Shown here piece after piece: positions 1-7,700 of a stretch of DNA of 17,138 nucleotides. A program made the position numbers and the translations under genes. Within the stretch, counting starts at the first letter, position 1; each line of letters begins with the position of its first letter. The stretch is from an uncultured Bacilli bacterium (GTDB taxonomy: Bacteria > Bacillota_I > Bacilli_A > RF39 > UBA660), in contig CALVRK010000014.1 of NCBI GenBank assembly GCA_944358565.1, forward strand, positions 1 to 17,138. The letters are read 5' to 3'. The notes under the pieces were generated by a model. The model was given only the letters and a program-made list of their open reading frames with translations. It had not been told where the DNA came from and did not search any database.

Positions 1-71
1 TTGCCGTCTTTTTTAGTAGAATTTTATATATTTTGTAGTTTTTCATTTTACAAAGCAAATTCTTAGTATAT

Positions 72-97
72 AAAAAAAGGGAAACATTTCCTTTTCC
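72..97 (-). terminator. weak second hairpin with T run
   Basis: On the minus strand GGAAA (97-93) can pair with TTTCC (84-80) around an 8-nt loop, followed by C and seven T residues (78-72). It lies just beyond the stronger hairpin at 117-143 and could act as a back-up terminator for the type VII operon. The 5-bp stem is short, so the call is tentative. Confidence 0.35.
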
Positions 98-143
98 AAA
101 GAAAAAAAGAAAAAAGCATGAAATAAAATTATTTTATTTCATG
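98..143 (-). terminator. terminator of the type VII secretion operon
   Basis: A perfect 13-bp inverted repeat (117-129 and 131-143, arm CATGAAATAAAAT) sits about 95 bp beyond the stop of the CHAP gene. On the minus strand it is followed by a T-rich stretch, CTTTTTTCTTTTTTTCTTT (117-99). The stem is AT-rich and the loop would have to open to at least 3 nt, but its position at the end of a seven-gene run and the T-rich tail fit an intrinsic terminator. Confidence 0.7.
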
Positions 144-236
144 ACATCCCCTTTACTTTTGCGTGCTACAAACTTACTTATGGCTAGCTCAAAATCCATT
201 AATATGTCCTATGACGCATAATCTAATAAAACAAAT

Positions 237-1772
237 TTATTTAATAATATTTTCTTCTAAATTAGTGGCGCCCACAACTCTTTTTCCACCCCATTCGTCA
301 TACCATCCATTTGTTCCTGGATTGTTTTGGCCGTATGTATCATAAAAAGCTCTGTGAGACACTTCAAATTCAAGTACATTTTGTCCGTTGTTATGTCCCC
401 ATTCATTAGCAGGATTATTATCCCACGCAACAACTTCTTGTGATTTTACATCAGCAATAATACAAGGAATTTTTGTCCCATCCTCTAAGAAAAAATCCAC
501 CTTATCTCCCACTTTACCAAAAGTTGTAGTACAAGCTATTAAATATCTTCCTTCATATGTAGCGAGACCATTATCATACTTGCTACCGGCACTGTTCCAA
601 AGTTCATACACTTTTCCTTGATCATATCCCCAATCCCAATCATCATAAACGGTAACAGTATATCCACCATTTCCACAATTTTCTGGAATTGTAATTTGGG
701 GAGTATTAGTTTCAATGTTTTTTGGGTTAGCATTTAATACTTCAGCGTTAGTTTCTATTGCCTGTTTGTCTGTTGATTTGAGGGCTGAATCTAAGGATTG
801 ATTTGGTTCACTATATAATTGTTCTTCTTTTTGATATTCTTGAGGATTATTTGCTTTTTCTCGTACATTTTCCGAATTATTATAATATTGATCCATATTA
901 ATTAATTTATATCCATTGTTTTTAAGTGAGGTGAAATCTCTTTTACTAATTTGGCCGCCTTCTTCCCAACTTGAAAATTCAGCAACATAATAACCTGAGG
1001 CATACTGTCCGATGATCATAACAATATGACCTTGATTACCTGCATTATATACTAGAAAATCTCCGGGTTTTCCTTCGGTCAATGAACCGATTGCATTGGT
1101 ATATGTAGCCCAGTTTTCTTGGAAACCTGTATTAGCAACAACATCAGACCCATCAATATTAGTTGGTATTTTATATCCGCCATTATAAACCGCCCACCAA
1201 GCAAAACTACTACAATCTAAATAGAACTCATCATTAACAATTCCTTCGACGTTAGAGTCTTGTCTATCATATGGTATTTCTGGATATATACTAGCTGTTT
1301 GTTGGTAGCGTAAACGTTTGCCCGTGGCAGAAGTATATCCACCAACTAAAGAAAGTCCGGCAGCAACAACTCCAGCTCTAGTCCCATATCCCGCATTTTC
1401 TACATTATTTTTAATGTATTGATTAAAACTGTCTACAGTTTTAAATTGAGTGTTTTTTAAATCGACAGATGGTTTATTAGTAGATTGTTCTGCTGATTGT
1501 GACATAGCATACATGTTTTCTAATGATTCATTATCAAAATCGACATAATTATATGTAGGTAAGATTTTTTCTTTAATTTTTTTTTCTGTTTGTTTTACTA
1601 GCTTGGAAAAGTTACTAATTCCTAAATGTTGGTTTTCTACGTCACCATAACTATTTTCTGAGGGAGAATATGACTCTTTGTTATATTTATAGTTTACTTT
1701 ATAAGTGTCTGTATTTGTATATTTTTTTACTTTTGACAAATTAGATAAGTTATTTTGCATCTTAAAATTCAT
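237..1772 (-). CDS. CHAP-domain peptidoglycan hydrolase with C-terminal double-psi-barrel-like domain, putative type VII cargo
   Basis: The protein has 511 residues and starts at ATG 1772 behind an AGAAGGTG ribosome binding site. Residues 1-110 are hydrophilic, Asn/Ser/Lys-rich and lack a Sec signal peptide. A CHAP (NlpC/P60-like) amidase domain spans roughly 125-295, with candidate catalytic residues Cys187 in YLDCSSF, His249 in GHIVMI and Glu265 in VAEFSS. An acidic Gln/Asn-rich linker (about 296-360) leads to a C-terminal domain (365-500) with two Cys in GRYLIACTTTFG and DGTKIPCIIAD, which looks like the double-psi beta-barrel domain found in some Firmicutes wall hydrolases. It is the last gene of the essC operon. 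Since it has no signal peptide, export by the type VII system is the natural inference; YNYVD (74-78) fits YxxxD but is not at a typical C-terminal position. It could be an antibacterial effector, although no immunity gene is visible, or a wall-remodelling enzyme serving the secretion system. Confidence 0.85.
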   Translation of the reverse strand: MNFKMQNNLSNLSKVKKYTNTDTYKVNYKYNKESYSPSENSYGDVENQHLGISNFSKLVKQTEKKIKEKILPTYNYVDFDNESLENMYAMSQSAEQSTNKPSVDLKNTQFKTVDSFNQYIKNNVENAGYGTRAGVVAAGLSLVGGYTSATGKRLRYQQTASIYPEIPYDRQDSNVEGIVNDEFYLDCSSFAWWAVYNGGYKIPTNIDGSDVVANTGFQENWATYTNAIGSLTEGKPGDFLVYNAGNQGHIVMIIGQYASGYYVAEFSSWEEGGQISKRDFTSLKNNGYKLINMDQYYNNSENVREKANNPQEYQKEEQLYSEPNQSLDSALKSTDKQAIETNAEVLNANPKNIETNTPQITIPENCGNGGYTVTVYDDWDWGYDQGKVYELWNSAGSKYDNGLATYEGRYLIACTTTFGKVGDKVDFFLEDGTKIPCIIADVKSQEVVAWDNNPANEWGHNNGQNVLEFEVSHRAFYDTYGQNNPGTNGWYDEWGGKRVVGATNLEENIIK

Positions 1773-1819
1773 ATATACACCTTCTTCTTTTTGCTTAATT
1801 TGTTTTATCTACTTCTACT

Positions 1820-3028
1820 TTAATCGTCAGCATTTATTGATTTTGCACTATTCTCAAACTGATTAGTTATATTAATGTTTATATCGCTATTACTAGCTTT
1901 AATTTCATTTGGAACATTAAGTTCTGTATTAGTTTGAGTAAATGTAGCTTTATTATTCAATGCGGAAACGGTTTTAGCAGAGTTAGAAAAATGTGATTTA
2001 GTCCTTTCAAATTCATTATTGTGTTCATGATATGAAATACTATTCTCCTTATTATTAAATGTCAAATTTTTATCAACATCAATAGAACCATTTTGCGCTG
2101 TAGTTGATATTTTAGGGTTTTTAAATGTGTTATCACTTTCTTGAAAGTTATTTGTTTTTTCTGAATAATGCTGTGAGTACGAATTGTTTTTAAAAGTGGA
2201 AGATTCTTCTTCAAAAATTATGCTAGTATCTATCGGTGTTTCATAATTTGACTGATTAACAAACGTACTATCAACTTCTTCAAAATCATTATGTTTTTCA
2301 CTATATGTTTGATTTTGTGAATTATTTTGAAAGGTTGAGTCTTGTTCATTATATTCAACGTTATTTTGCTTAGCTTCCAAATTTTCCTTAGCTTTAGTTT
2401 CATCAATGATAGGAGATGAACTAGTTAACTCAATACTTTCCGTTTGATTTATATAATTCATTTGACTTAGGTTTAAAAGTTCTATACTTGGTGCATTTTG
2501 AATATTATCAAAAGCGTTTTCAATAGAACTAATAACATCATTTAAATCATTAACAGCTCTTTTTAAACGATCATTAATATCCATGATTTGATATTTTACT
2601 TTTTTTAGTTGTGCTTTATATTTAAAAGTGGTGGGAATATCAATATAATTGAATTTGTTTTTAATATCACAGGCAAAGTTATAAGCAGATATACAACTAT
2701 TTTGCATATTTTTTGCTTGTGCTCCATTGTAACTAAAATTCCCTGTAACACCACTATTACATTTTCTAGCAATACTAACTAACTTATTTATGAAATTATA
2801 TATATAATCATTTAATTTACTAGCATCCTCATTATATTGATCAATTTTGTTTTTGGAATTCTTTAATTGACTCAAAAAAAAGTCAGTGTTTGGGTCATTC
2901 CAAACTGTATTTACCTTATTGATTTTTGTAAAAAAGCGATCGTTAATACTAGAAAATTTTTTGTTACTGTTATCCAATGACGACTGAAGTTCATTTAATT
3001 TACCTAATTGTATATTAAAAGTTGTCAT
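1820..3028 (-). CDS. WXG/LXG-like secreted protein with Asn/Ser-rich repeat tail
   Basis: The protein has 402 residues. I place the start at ATG 3028 rather than the upstream ATG at 3070, because GGAGGCGAAATA precedes it and because it overlaps the previous stop as TAATG. Residues 1-90 form a predicted helical hairpin with VWNDP at 42-46 in the WXG position, followed by a second helical stretch (about 112-178). This resembles the helical head of WXG100/LXG substrates. Residues 220-402 are low-complexity, rich in Asn, Ser, Thr and Glu, and carry three imperfect repeats of about 46 residues: TFQNNS (232), TFKNNS (278) and TFNNKENS (323), each with a later YSEK/YHEH and DFEE/NFQE/EFER segment. 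No toxin domain, membrane anchor or LPXTG motif is present. It is probably exported by the type VII system with the 81-residue partner; its role is unknown and a structural or adhesive part is possible. Confidence 0.8.
   Translation of the reverse strand: MTTFNIQLGKLNELQSSLDNSNKKFSSINDRFFTKINKVNTVWNDPNTDFFLSQLKNSKNKIDQYNEDASKLNDYIYNFINKLVSIARKCNSGVTGNFSYNGAQAKNMQNSCISAYNFACDIKNKFNYIDIPTTFKYKAQLKKVKYQIMDINDRLKRAVNDLNDVISSIENAFDNIQNAPSIELLNLSQMNYINQTESIELTSSSPIIDETKAKENLEAKQNNVEYNEQDSTFQNNSQNQTYSEKHNDFEEVDSTFVNQSNYETPIDTSIIFEEESSTFKNNSYSQHYSEKTNNFQESDNTFKNPKISTTAQNGSIDVDKNLTFNNKENSISYHEHNNEFERTKSHFSNSAKTVSALNNKATFTQTNTELNVPNEIKASNSDININITNQFENSAKSINADD
1931..2344 (-). repeat. three ~46-codon protein repeats
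   Basis: This segment encodes residues 229-366 of the repeat-tailed protein. Repeat landmarks recur at 45-46 residues: TFQNNS/TFKNNS/TFNNKENS at 232, 278 and 323; TYSEK/HYSEK/SYHEH at 241, 287 and 332; and DSTFVN/DNTFKN/KSHFSN at about 253, 299 and 344. The units have diverged, so this is an old duplication and not a recent slippage product. Confidence 0.75.
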
Positions 3029-3273
3029 TATTTCGCCTCCATAATTTTCTTTTTGACTTCTGGAATACAAATGTTCTGAAGATAATTGTACTGTGTTTTT
3101 AAGTCATATATTAAAGATTCTGTGTCGCTTTTTTTATAACAAATATTATCAATATTAATAGCATTTTTGGAATAATTGGATGCATTTTCTAATTGTTTAA
3201 TACAATTTAATAAATTACTAGAAATATTATTAAGGTTATATAACAAATTTTGATATTTCACTTTTTCGTTCAT
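3028..3273 (-). CDS. small helical protein, possible LXG-accessory (Lap/DUF5082-like) partner
   Basis: The 81-residue protein has a strong ribosome binding site (GGAAGGAGA, 7 nt before ATG 3273). It is almost entirely helical, with no signal peptide or membrane segment, and is rich in Asn, Lys and Tyr. In characterised type VIIb loci, small helical proteins are encoded immediately upstream of LXG substrates and bind the substrate head to form an ESX-like targeting unit. The position here, with TAATG stop-start overlap to the 402-residue repeat-tailed protein, matches that layout. An internal YKKSD fits YxxxD. Assignment to a specific family (DUF5082, DUF3130 or DUF3958) cannot be made by eye. 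Confidence 0.7.
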   Translation of the reverse strand: MNEKVKYQNLLYNLNNISSNLLNCIKQLENASNYSKNAINIDNICYKKSDTESLIYDLKTQYNYLQNICIPEVKKKIMEAK

Positions 3274-3298
3274 AATAATTCTCCTTCCTTATACTCAC

Positions 3299-3356
3299 TT
3301 TTAAATAATGGCTACAAAGTATAGCCATTATTTAAAAATAGTATAAAACTATTTTT
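3299..3356 (-). other. intercistronic tandem hairpins inside the type VII operon
   Basis: Between the 241-residue and 81-residue genes there is a perfect 16-bp inverted repeat (3299-3314 and 3322-3337, 7-nt loop). A second, 9-bp repeat (3334-3342 and 3348-3356, 5-nt loop) lies next to it. The two share bases 3334-3337, so they cannot both form fully. In minus-strand order the 9-bp hairpin comes first and ends in five T, like a weak attenuator; the 16-bp hairpin follows and has no T run. The element could lower expression of the last three genes or act as an mRNA processing or 3'-protection site. Confidence 0.65.
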
Positions 3357-3358
3357 AA

Positions 3359-4084
3359 TTAGCCATTCCATTTCATGTCGCCTAATTGTCCTTCAATTTC
3401 TGATTGAACATTAGATGAATTGAATTGGCTACTAACTTCTGACTCTGATTGAGTGTATGAAGTTTGTGTTAATTTTTCTAATGCAATATAAATGTCATTG
3501 GCAGCGGTTACCACACTTCCTAGTGATTGCCCAATAGCTTCAATATATTTGGTGATAGTTGGTGCTTGCTCACTTCCTAAGAATGCAGCTGAACTATCAA
3601 TACCTGCATAAATCTTTTGAAGACTTGATTTAATGTTATTTAAATATTCGCTCATAGCTGATTGAATTGCACTAAGAGCGCCGTCTTTAACACCACGATC
3701 TATTGAATCGTTAACATTAGCTGCACGCATTGAGATAATCTTTTCATTTGGAGTAATAGTCACATCTTCTAGATTTACTGCAAAATTAGCAGGCAGTGAA
3801 GCTCCCTCTAGTAAGTTTTTTTGTTGAAAATTATGCCATTCAGTACCAAGGCTTTTTAAATTTGTGGTTAAATTTTTTACAATATTACATGCCGAAACAT
3901 ACATTTCGCACATACGTTTACAAAACGTATCTTCATATGATTGTTCATCCTCACCAATCCAATATTGTTGCATTGTTTGAGAAACGGCTGGCCAACCTTC
4001 TGAAATGGTATTTCCACAATTATTATAGGCCTCTGCTAAATCTTTCATAAGTTCATTAATTTTGGTAACATTATATCCAATCAT
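3359..4084 (-). CDS. WXG-type protein with a probable second degenerate WXG hairpin
   Basis: The protein has 241 residues and starts at ATG 4084 behind AAGGGAGGG, which immediately follows the stop of the 98-residue WXG gene. Residues 1-90 form a helix-turn-helix with Trp42-Ile-Gly44 in YWIGEDE, the signature of the WXG100 family. After a linker (about 91-130), residues 135-207 form another apparent helical hairpin with AFLGSEQ at 167-173, where Phe replaces Trp. WIGEDEQ and FLGSEQA align, which suggests an internal duplication. The C-terminus has SYTQSESEVSS (209-219), which fits YxxxE and resembles the tail of the preceding gene. There is no signal peptide. It is probably a type VII substrate or the heterodimer partner of the 98-residue protein. 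It is longer than the usual ~100 residues of the family. Confidence 0.8.
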   Translation of the reverse strand: MIGYNVTKINELMKDLAEAYNNCGNTISEGWPAVSQTMQQYWIGEDEQSYEDTFCKRMCEMYVSACNIVKNLTTNLKSLGTEWHNFQQKNLLEGASLPANFAVNLEDVTITPNEKIISMRAANVNDSIDRGVKDGALSAIQSAMSEYLNNIKSSLQKIYAGIDSSAAFLGSEQAPTITKYIEAIGQSLGSVVTAANDIYIALEKLTQTSYTQSESEVSSQFNSSNVQSEIEGQLGDMKWNG

Positions 4085-4099
4085 GTTATCCCTCCCTTT

Positions 4100-4396
4100 C
4101 TAATTTTTGGTAACAATTTTAAGTGCACTGCTGACTTCTTCTTCTTGTCTTCGATAACTTGAATTAACTTTTGTTAAAACATCAACATATGACTCTATGG
4201 TTTTAGCAATATTTACTCGACTATCATATAAATTTTGAAGACTATTTGAAATGTTATTTATACCACCATTTTTGAAAATTTCTGATAATGATAAAGCAGC
4301 GTTGTTTAAGGTTATTAATCCTAAGTTGATATCTTCGACTTCATTTCTTAGGGCATTAATTAATTTATCCAATTCATCAGCTTGAACCCCTGTCAT
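4100..4396 (-). CDS. WXG100-family (EsxA/YukE-like) secreted protein
   Basis: The 98-residue helical protein starts at ATG 4396 behind AGGAGGTG. Its length, two long helices and position right after essC and yukD fit the WXG100 family. The turn reads FKNGG (41-45) in place of WXG, so the Trp is replaced by Phe. The C-terminus contains Tyr81-Arg-Arg-Gln-Glu85, matching the YxxxD/E export signal of type VII substrates. Such proteins dimerise, are recognised by the last ATPase domain of EssC and are exported folded. The stop codon overlaps the region of the next gene's ribosome binding site, with 15 nt between the genes, so the two are probably made together and may form a heterodimer. Confidence 0.85.
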   Translation of the reverse strand: MTGVQADELDKLINALRNEVEDINLGLITLNNAALSLSEIFKNGGINNISNSLQNLYDSRVNIAKTIESYVDVLTKVNSSYRRQEEEVSSALKIVTKN

Positions 4397-4421
4397 TGTT
4401 ACACCTCCTATGAAATTTATT

Positions 4422-4449
4422 CTAATTTTATTTTTTAGGGGAAAATTAG
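4422..4449 (-). other. short inverted repeat in the leader of the WXG gene
   Basis: The 69-bp gap between yukD and the 98-residue WXG gene is the longest in the first half of the operon. It holds an 8-bp inverted repeat (4422-4429 and 4442-4449, arm CTAATTTT on the minus strand, 12-nt loop) just upstream of the ribosome binding site. No convincing promoter is present. It may stabilise a WXG-gene mRNA, but chance is possible in DNA this AT-rich. Confidence 0.3.
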
Positions 4450-4465
4450 TAAAAACCCAAATTAG

Positions 4466-4720
4466 TTAAAAGAATATTAATTGTTTTCCATTTCTAATAT
4501 TGGTATCGCCCACGATCGTATTTAAATTGTAAAATTTACCGCTACTACCATCCATAATAGCATAACCAGTACTAGAGTTTAATTGATTATCAGATAAAAT
4601 ATTAGCAGCATTATATATTAAAGTAGCTATTTCGCCTACCGGTAAATCTAATGGAATGTATATATCATATTTTTTATCCAATTTAACCACATAAACATTG
4701 ATAAGAATTTTATTTTTCAT
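4466..4720 (-). CDS. yukD: YukD/EsaB ubiquitin-like type VII secretion protein
   Basis: The 84-residue protein has the size and alternating strand-helix pattern of the YukD/EsaB ubiquitin-like fold: strand 3-10, strand 15-22, helix 27-41, and a final strand with GKQLIFF. It ends without a diglycine tail, so it is not a conjugation tag. In Bacillus and Staphylococcus the homologue is an essential or regulatory cytoplasmic component of type VIIb secretion. The start ATG at 4720 lies inside the end of essC, giving an 11-nt overlap in a different frame, so translation is probably coupled to essC. The assignment rests on size, fold pattern and its place beside essC. Confidence 0.85.
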   Translation of the reverse strand: MKNKILINVYVVKLDKKYDIYIPLDLPVGEIATLIYNAANILSDNQLNSSTGYAIMDGSSGKFYNLNTIVGDTNIRNGKQLIFF

Positions 4721-7700
4721 TTTGATCCAACTCCATCAATTTGATTAAAACACCTTGGCCATTTTTAATTTTCCAGGCAAATCTATTATCGATTTTTTCA
4801 CTATATATACGACTTCCTCCATTCAATCTAATTGCCGTTTGATCTATTAAACCGTTGCCAACCCAAAGACCATGGTCACTTCTGATATTTGTAGAATACC
4901 AAAGTTCAGTTGACAGTTTTCGAAGTTGATAACTTGAATCTGCAATTATAATATTTGCATTTTCTAGTGGAATGATTTTTTCCATTATTTTGTTTAAAGT
5001 ATTTTTACTATTTACAGTTGTGAATTTTTCTGTTCCGACAATTATAAACATTAAATGATTAGTTTGATTATTTTCAATATTTTTAGAAACATAATTAATA
5101 ATGCCATCGGCATTAACTTCAAAATTGCGATCGCAATAGCCTGTCACCGTATCAATAAAAATCGGCATTATTTTATTTAAATCAATAAGGACAATCTTGG
5201 TGTTTTTGATCTCATTAATCATAGTAATTAGGCTTTTCATAGCTGGTATGAGATTTTCTAAATCATTGGAAGAAATAATATTAATTTTGTTGTTTTTTAA
5301 ATCCATTGTAGAAATATTTAAAGTTTGTCTTTCAATTCCAATTGGTACATTTGTCAAACCTTTTAAACTTCCAATTAAACTTTCAAATGACACTTTATCT
5401 GGCAAAACTGGAATGGCAGGAGCGTTTGTAGAGCACGTTTCCTTAATTTTTTTTGCTTTTTCTTTAAGGAAAGCAACCAAATCATCTCCATCATATATTT
5501 GAGCAGTTTGAAATTCGTATACATCTTCCTTTTTAAACATACCTCTACCTGGAAAATCTGCTGGATATAAATTGCCGATTTTACCAAACAATTCGATATA
5601 GTCATTTTTTCCTGTCAATTCTAGTGCGTAAACATTATTTAAATTACGCATAATACGACTTGGAAAACCATGTAGTGAACTGTTCGTGATTATCATAATT
5701 ATTCCATAGCGCTTTCCTTCTCTTGAATATCTAACTATATCGTCTTCATATCTACCATACATTTCACTAAATGAATCGTAGTTATTTATGATAAAAACTA
5801 TTAATGGGACAGTTTTGCCACTATGTTTACTGTAATTAAAATAATCTCCATTATAATCAGAAAATAATCTTTTTCTTTCGATTATCAAATCATTTAAGAC
5901 AGAGAATGATTTAGTAATCTTTTCGGTATCAACTGATAACATAACATCTCCAACTTGAGGAAAACCATAAAACATTTTTAAAGTTTCTGAGCCAAAATCC
6001 ATAATATATAAGTTTATATTATTTGGCTTATATCTGGTACATAGAGAATAGATAAAACTATTTAAAAACATTTCTCGATCCATGGAATTACGGCCAAAGA
6101 TGACAGTGTTAGCTTCGCTATCTAGTGACAAAGTTAAAATGTTTTGTTTTTGATGAGCTGGGTCATCATATTCACCTATAATAGCCGATATGTTTTGATC
6201 AAAGTTAAATTTATATTTATCGACTAGATTATCAACATATATCTTACTAGGAATTCTATCTAACCATAAATTTTCTGCTTTTAGATCAACTTTATTTGCC
6301 ATTGAACAAATATATTTTAAGATATTAGATAGTTGATCACCATGAGCATCATTTACGGTTTGTTTTTTATCTTCTGATACTTCTTTTACGATTCGCGCCA
6401 AATTGTCGACAACCTCAATTGATTCGGTTTCATTTTGAGCATCATATTCAGATGGTCTATAGGCTACACCAGCATATCCTGATTGACCTAGGACAAAAAG
6501 TTCATCATAACCAACTTGTAAATAGAATCGGCCGGCGTTTTGAATTTCGACAGCATCTGGTTTTTTTAACATCTCATTACTGTCTGAACGATCTTGAACT
6601 TTTAAACATACTTTAAATTTAGAGTTAGACCAAATTTGATCGTTAACAACTCCGGAAGGCTTTTGAGTAGCTAAAATTAAATGAACCCCTAGTGAACGAC
6701 CAATACGAGCTGTACTGATTAAATCATCCATAAAATCAGGTTGTTGACTTTTTAATTCAGCAAATTCATCACTGATTATGAATAAATGAGGAATTGGTTT
6801 TTTTAATTTTCCCTCTCGATAAAACCTTTGATATTTATAAATATCGATTGTACTTTCACCTAATTGATCTCTAGCTTCATTAAATAGTTGTTGTCTTCTT
6901 CTAAGCTCGCTATTTATACTAACTAAGGTTCTATTTAATTCCGATTTATCTAAGTTGGTAATCACACCTGACAAGTGTGGTAATTTAAGACCTAAACCTT
7001 TATTATCAAAGGCTCCAGCTAAGCCTCCACCTTTATAATCTATTAAAATGAATGCTACTTCTTCTGGGCTATAATTTAAAGCCATTGACAGAATATAAGT
7101 AATGATGAATTCACTTTTCCCGCTACCAGTCATGCCCGCAATCAAACCATGTGGTCCATGATATTTTTCGTGTAAGTCTAAATATATTTTGCTGTCATCG
7201 GAGCCCACTCCAACTAGTGCTCGAAGCGAGGAAGTTGGATCATTTTTCTTCCATCTAGTTAGAGTATTTAGTTGCTCTACCTTTTTAAAATCAAACATAT
7301 CTAAGAAGCTTAATGATTCAGGAATTTGTTTTCCAGCACTTTCAATTTCCACAAAAAGATTAGCTAGTATCTCACAATATTTAGAATAATCAATAGAATA
7401 ATTAATTTTGTCTTTAAAATGGATTACACTATATTCTTCTGAATTATTTTTTAACACTTCTGAATATTCGTTACCAAGGTTTATGAAGTCTAAACATTGA
7501 CTTGGCAGTTGACTTAATTTGTGTTCTAAAATAATAAATCCAAAACCTAAATTTAAATTATTATCTAGAATTAAATTATCCATATTTAGTTTTCTAACTT
7601 TTGAATAATTATCAGTCACAATCAAATAGAATGGTTTATAATTTATGCGTCCTTCTTCAGTTTCAACAGCTTCTCTTTGCCTTTCATCATTAATTCTTTC

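Noticed and set aside
163..733. Open frames at 163-345, 388-621 (plus) and 539-733 (minus, other frame)
   Set aside because: All overlap the CHAP gene, lack ribosome binding sites and have compositions expected from shadow frames.
1931..2344. CRISPR-like or nucleotide tandem repeat
   Set aside because: The repetition is at protein level with diverged DNA and no constant direct repeat; it lies inside an open reading frame.
3029..3070. Upstream ATG at 3070 as the start of the repeat-tailed protein
   Set aside because: It would overlap the 81-residue gene by 43 nt and lacks a ribosome binding site, whereas ATG 3028 has GGAGG and a TAATG overlap.
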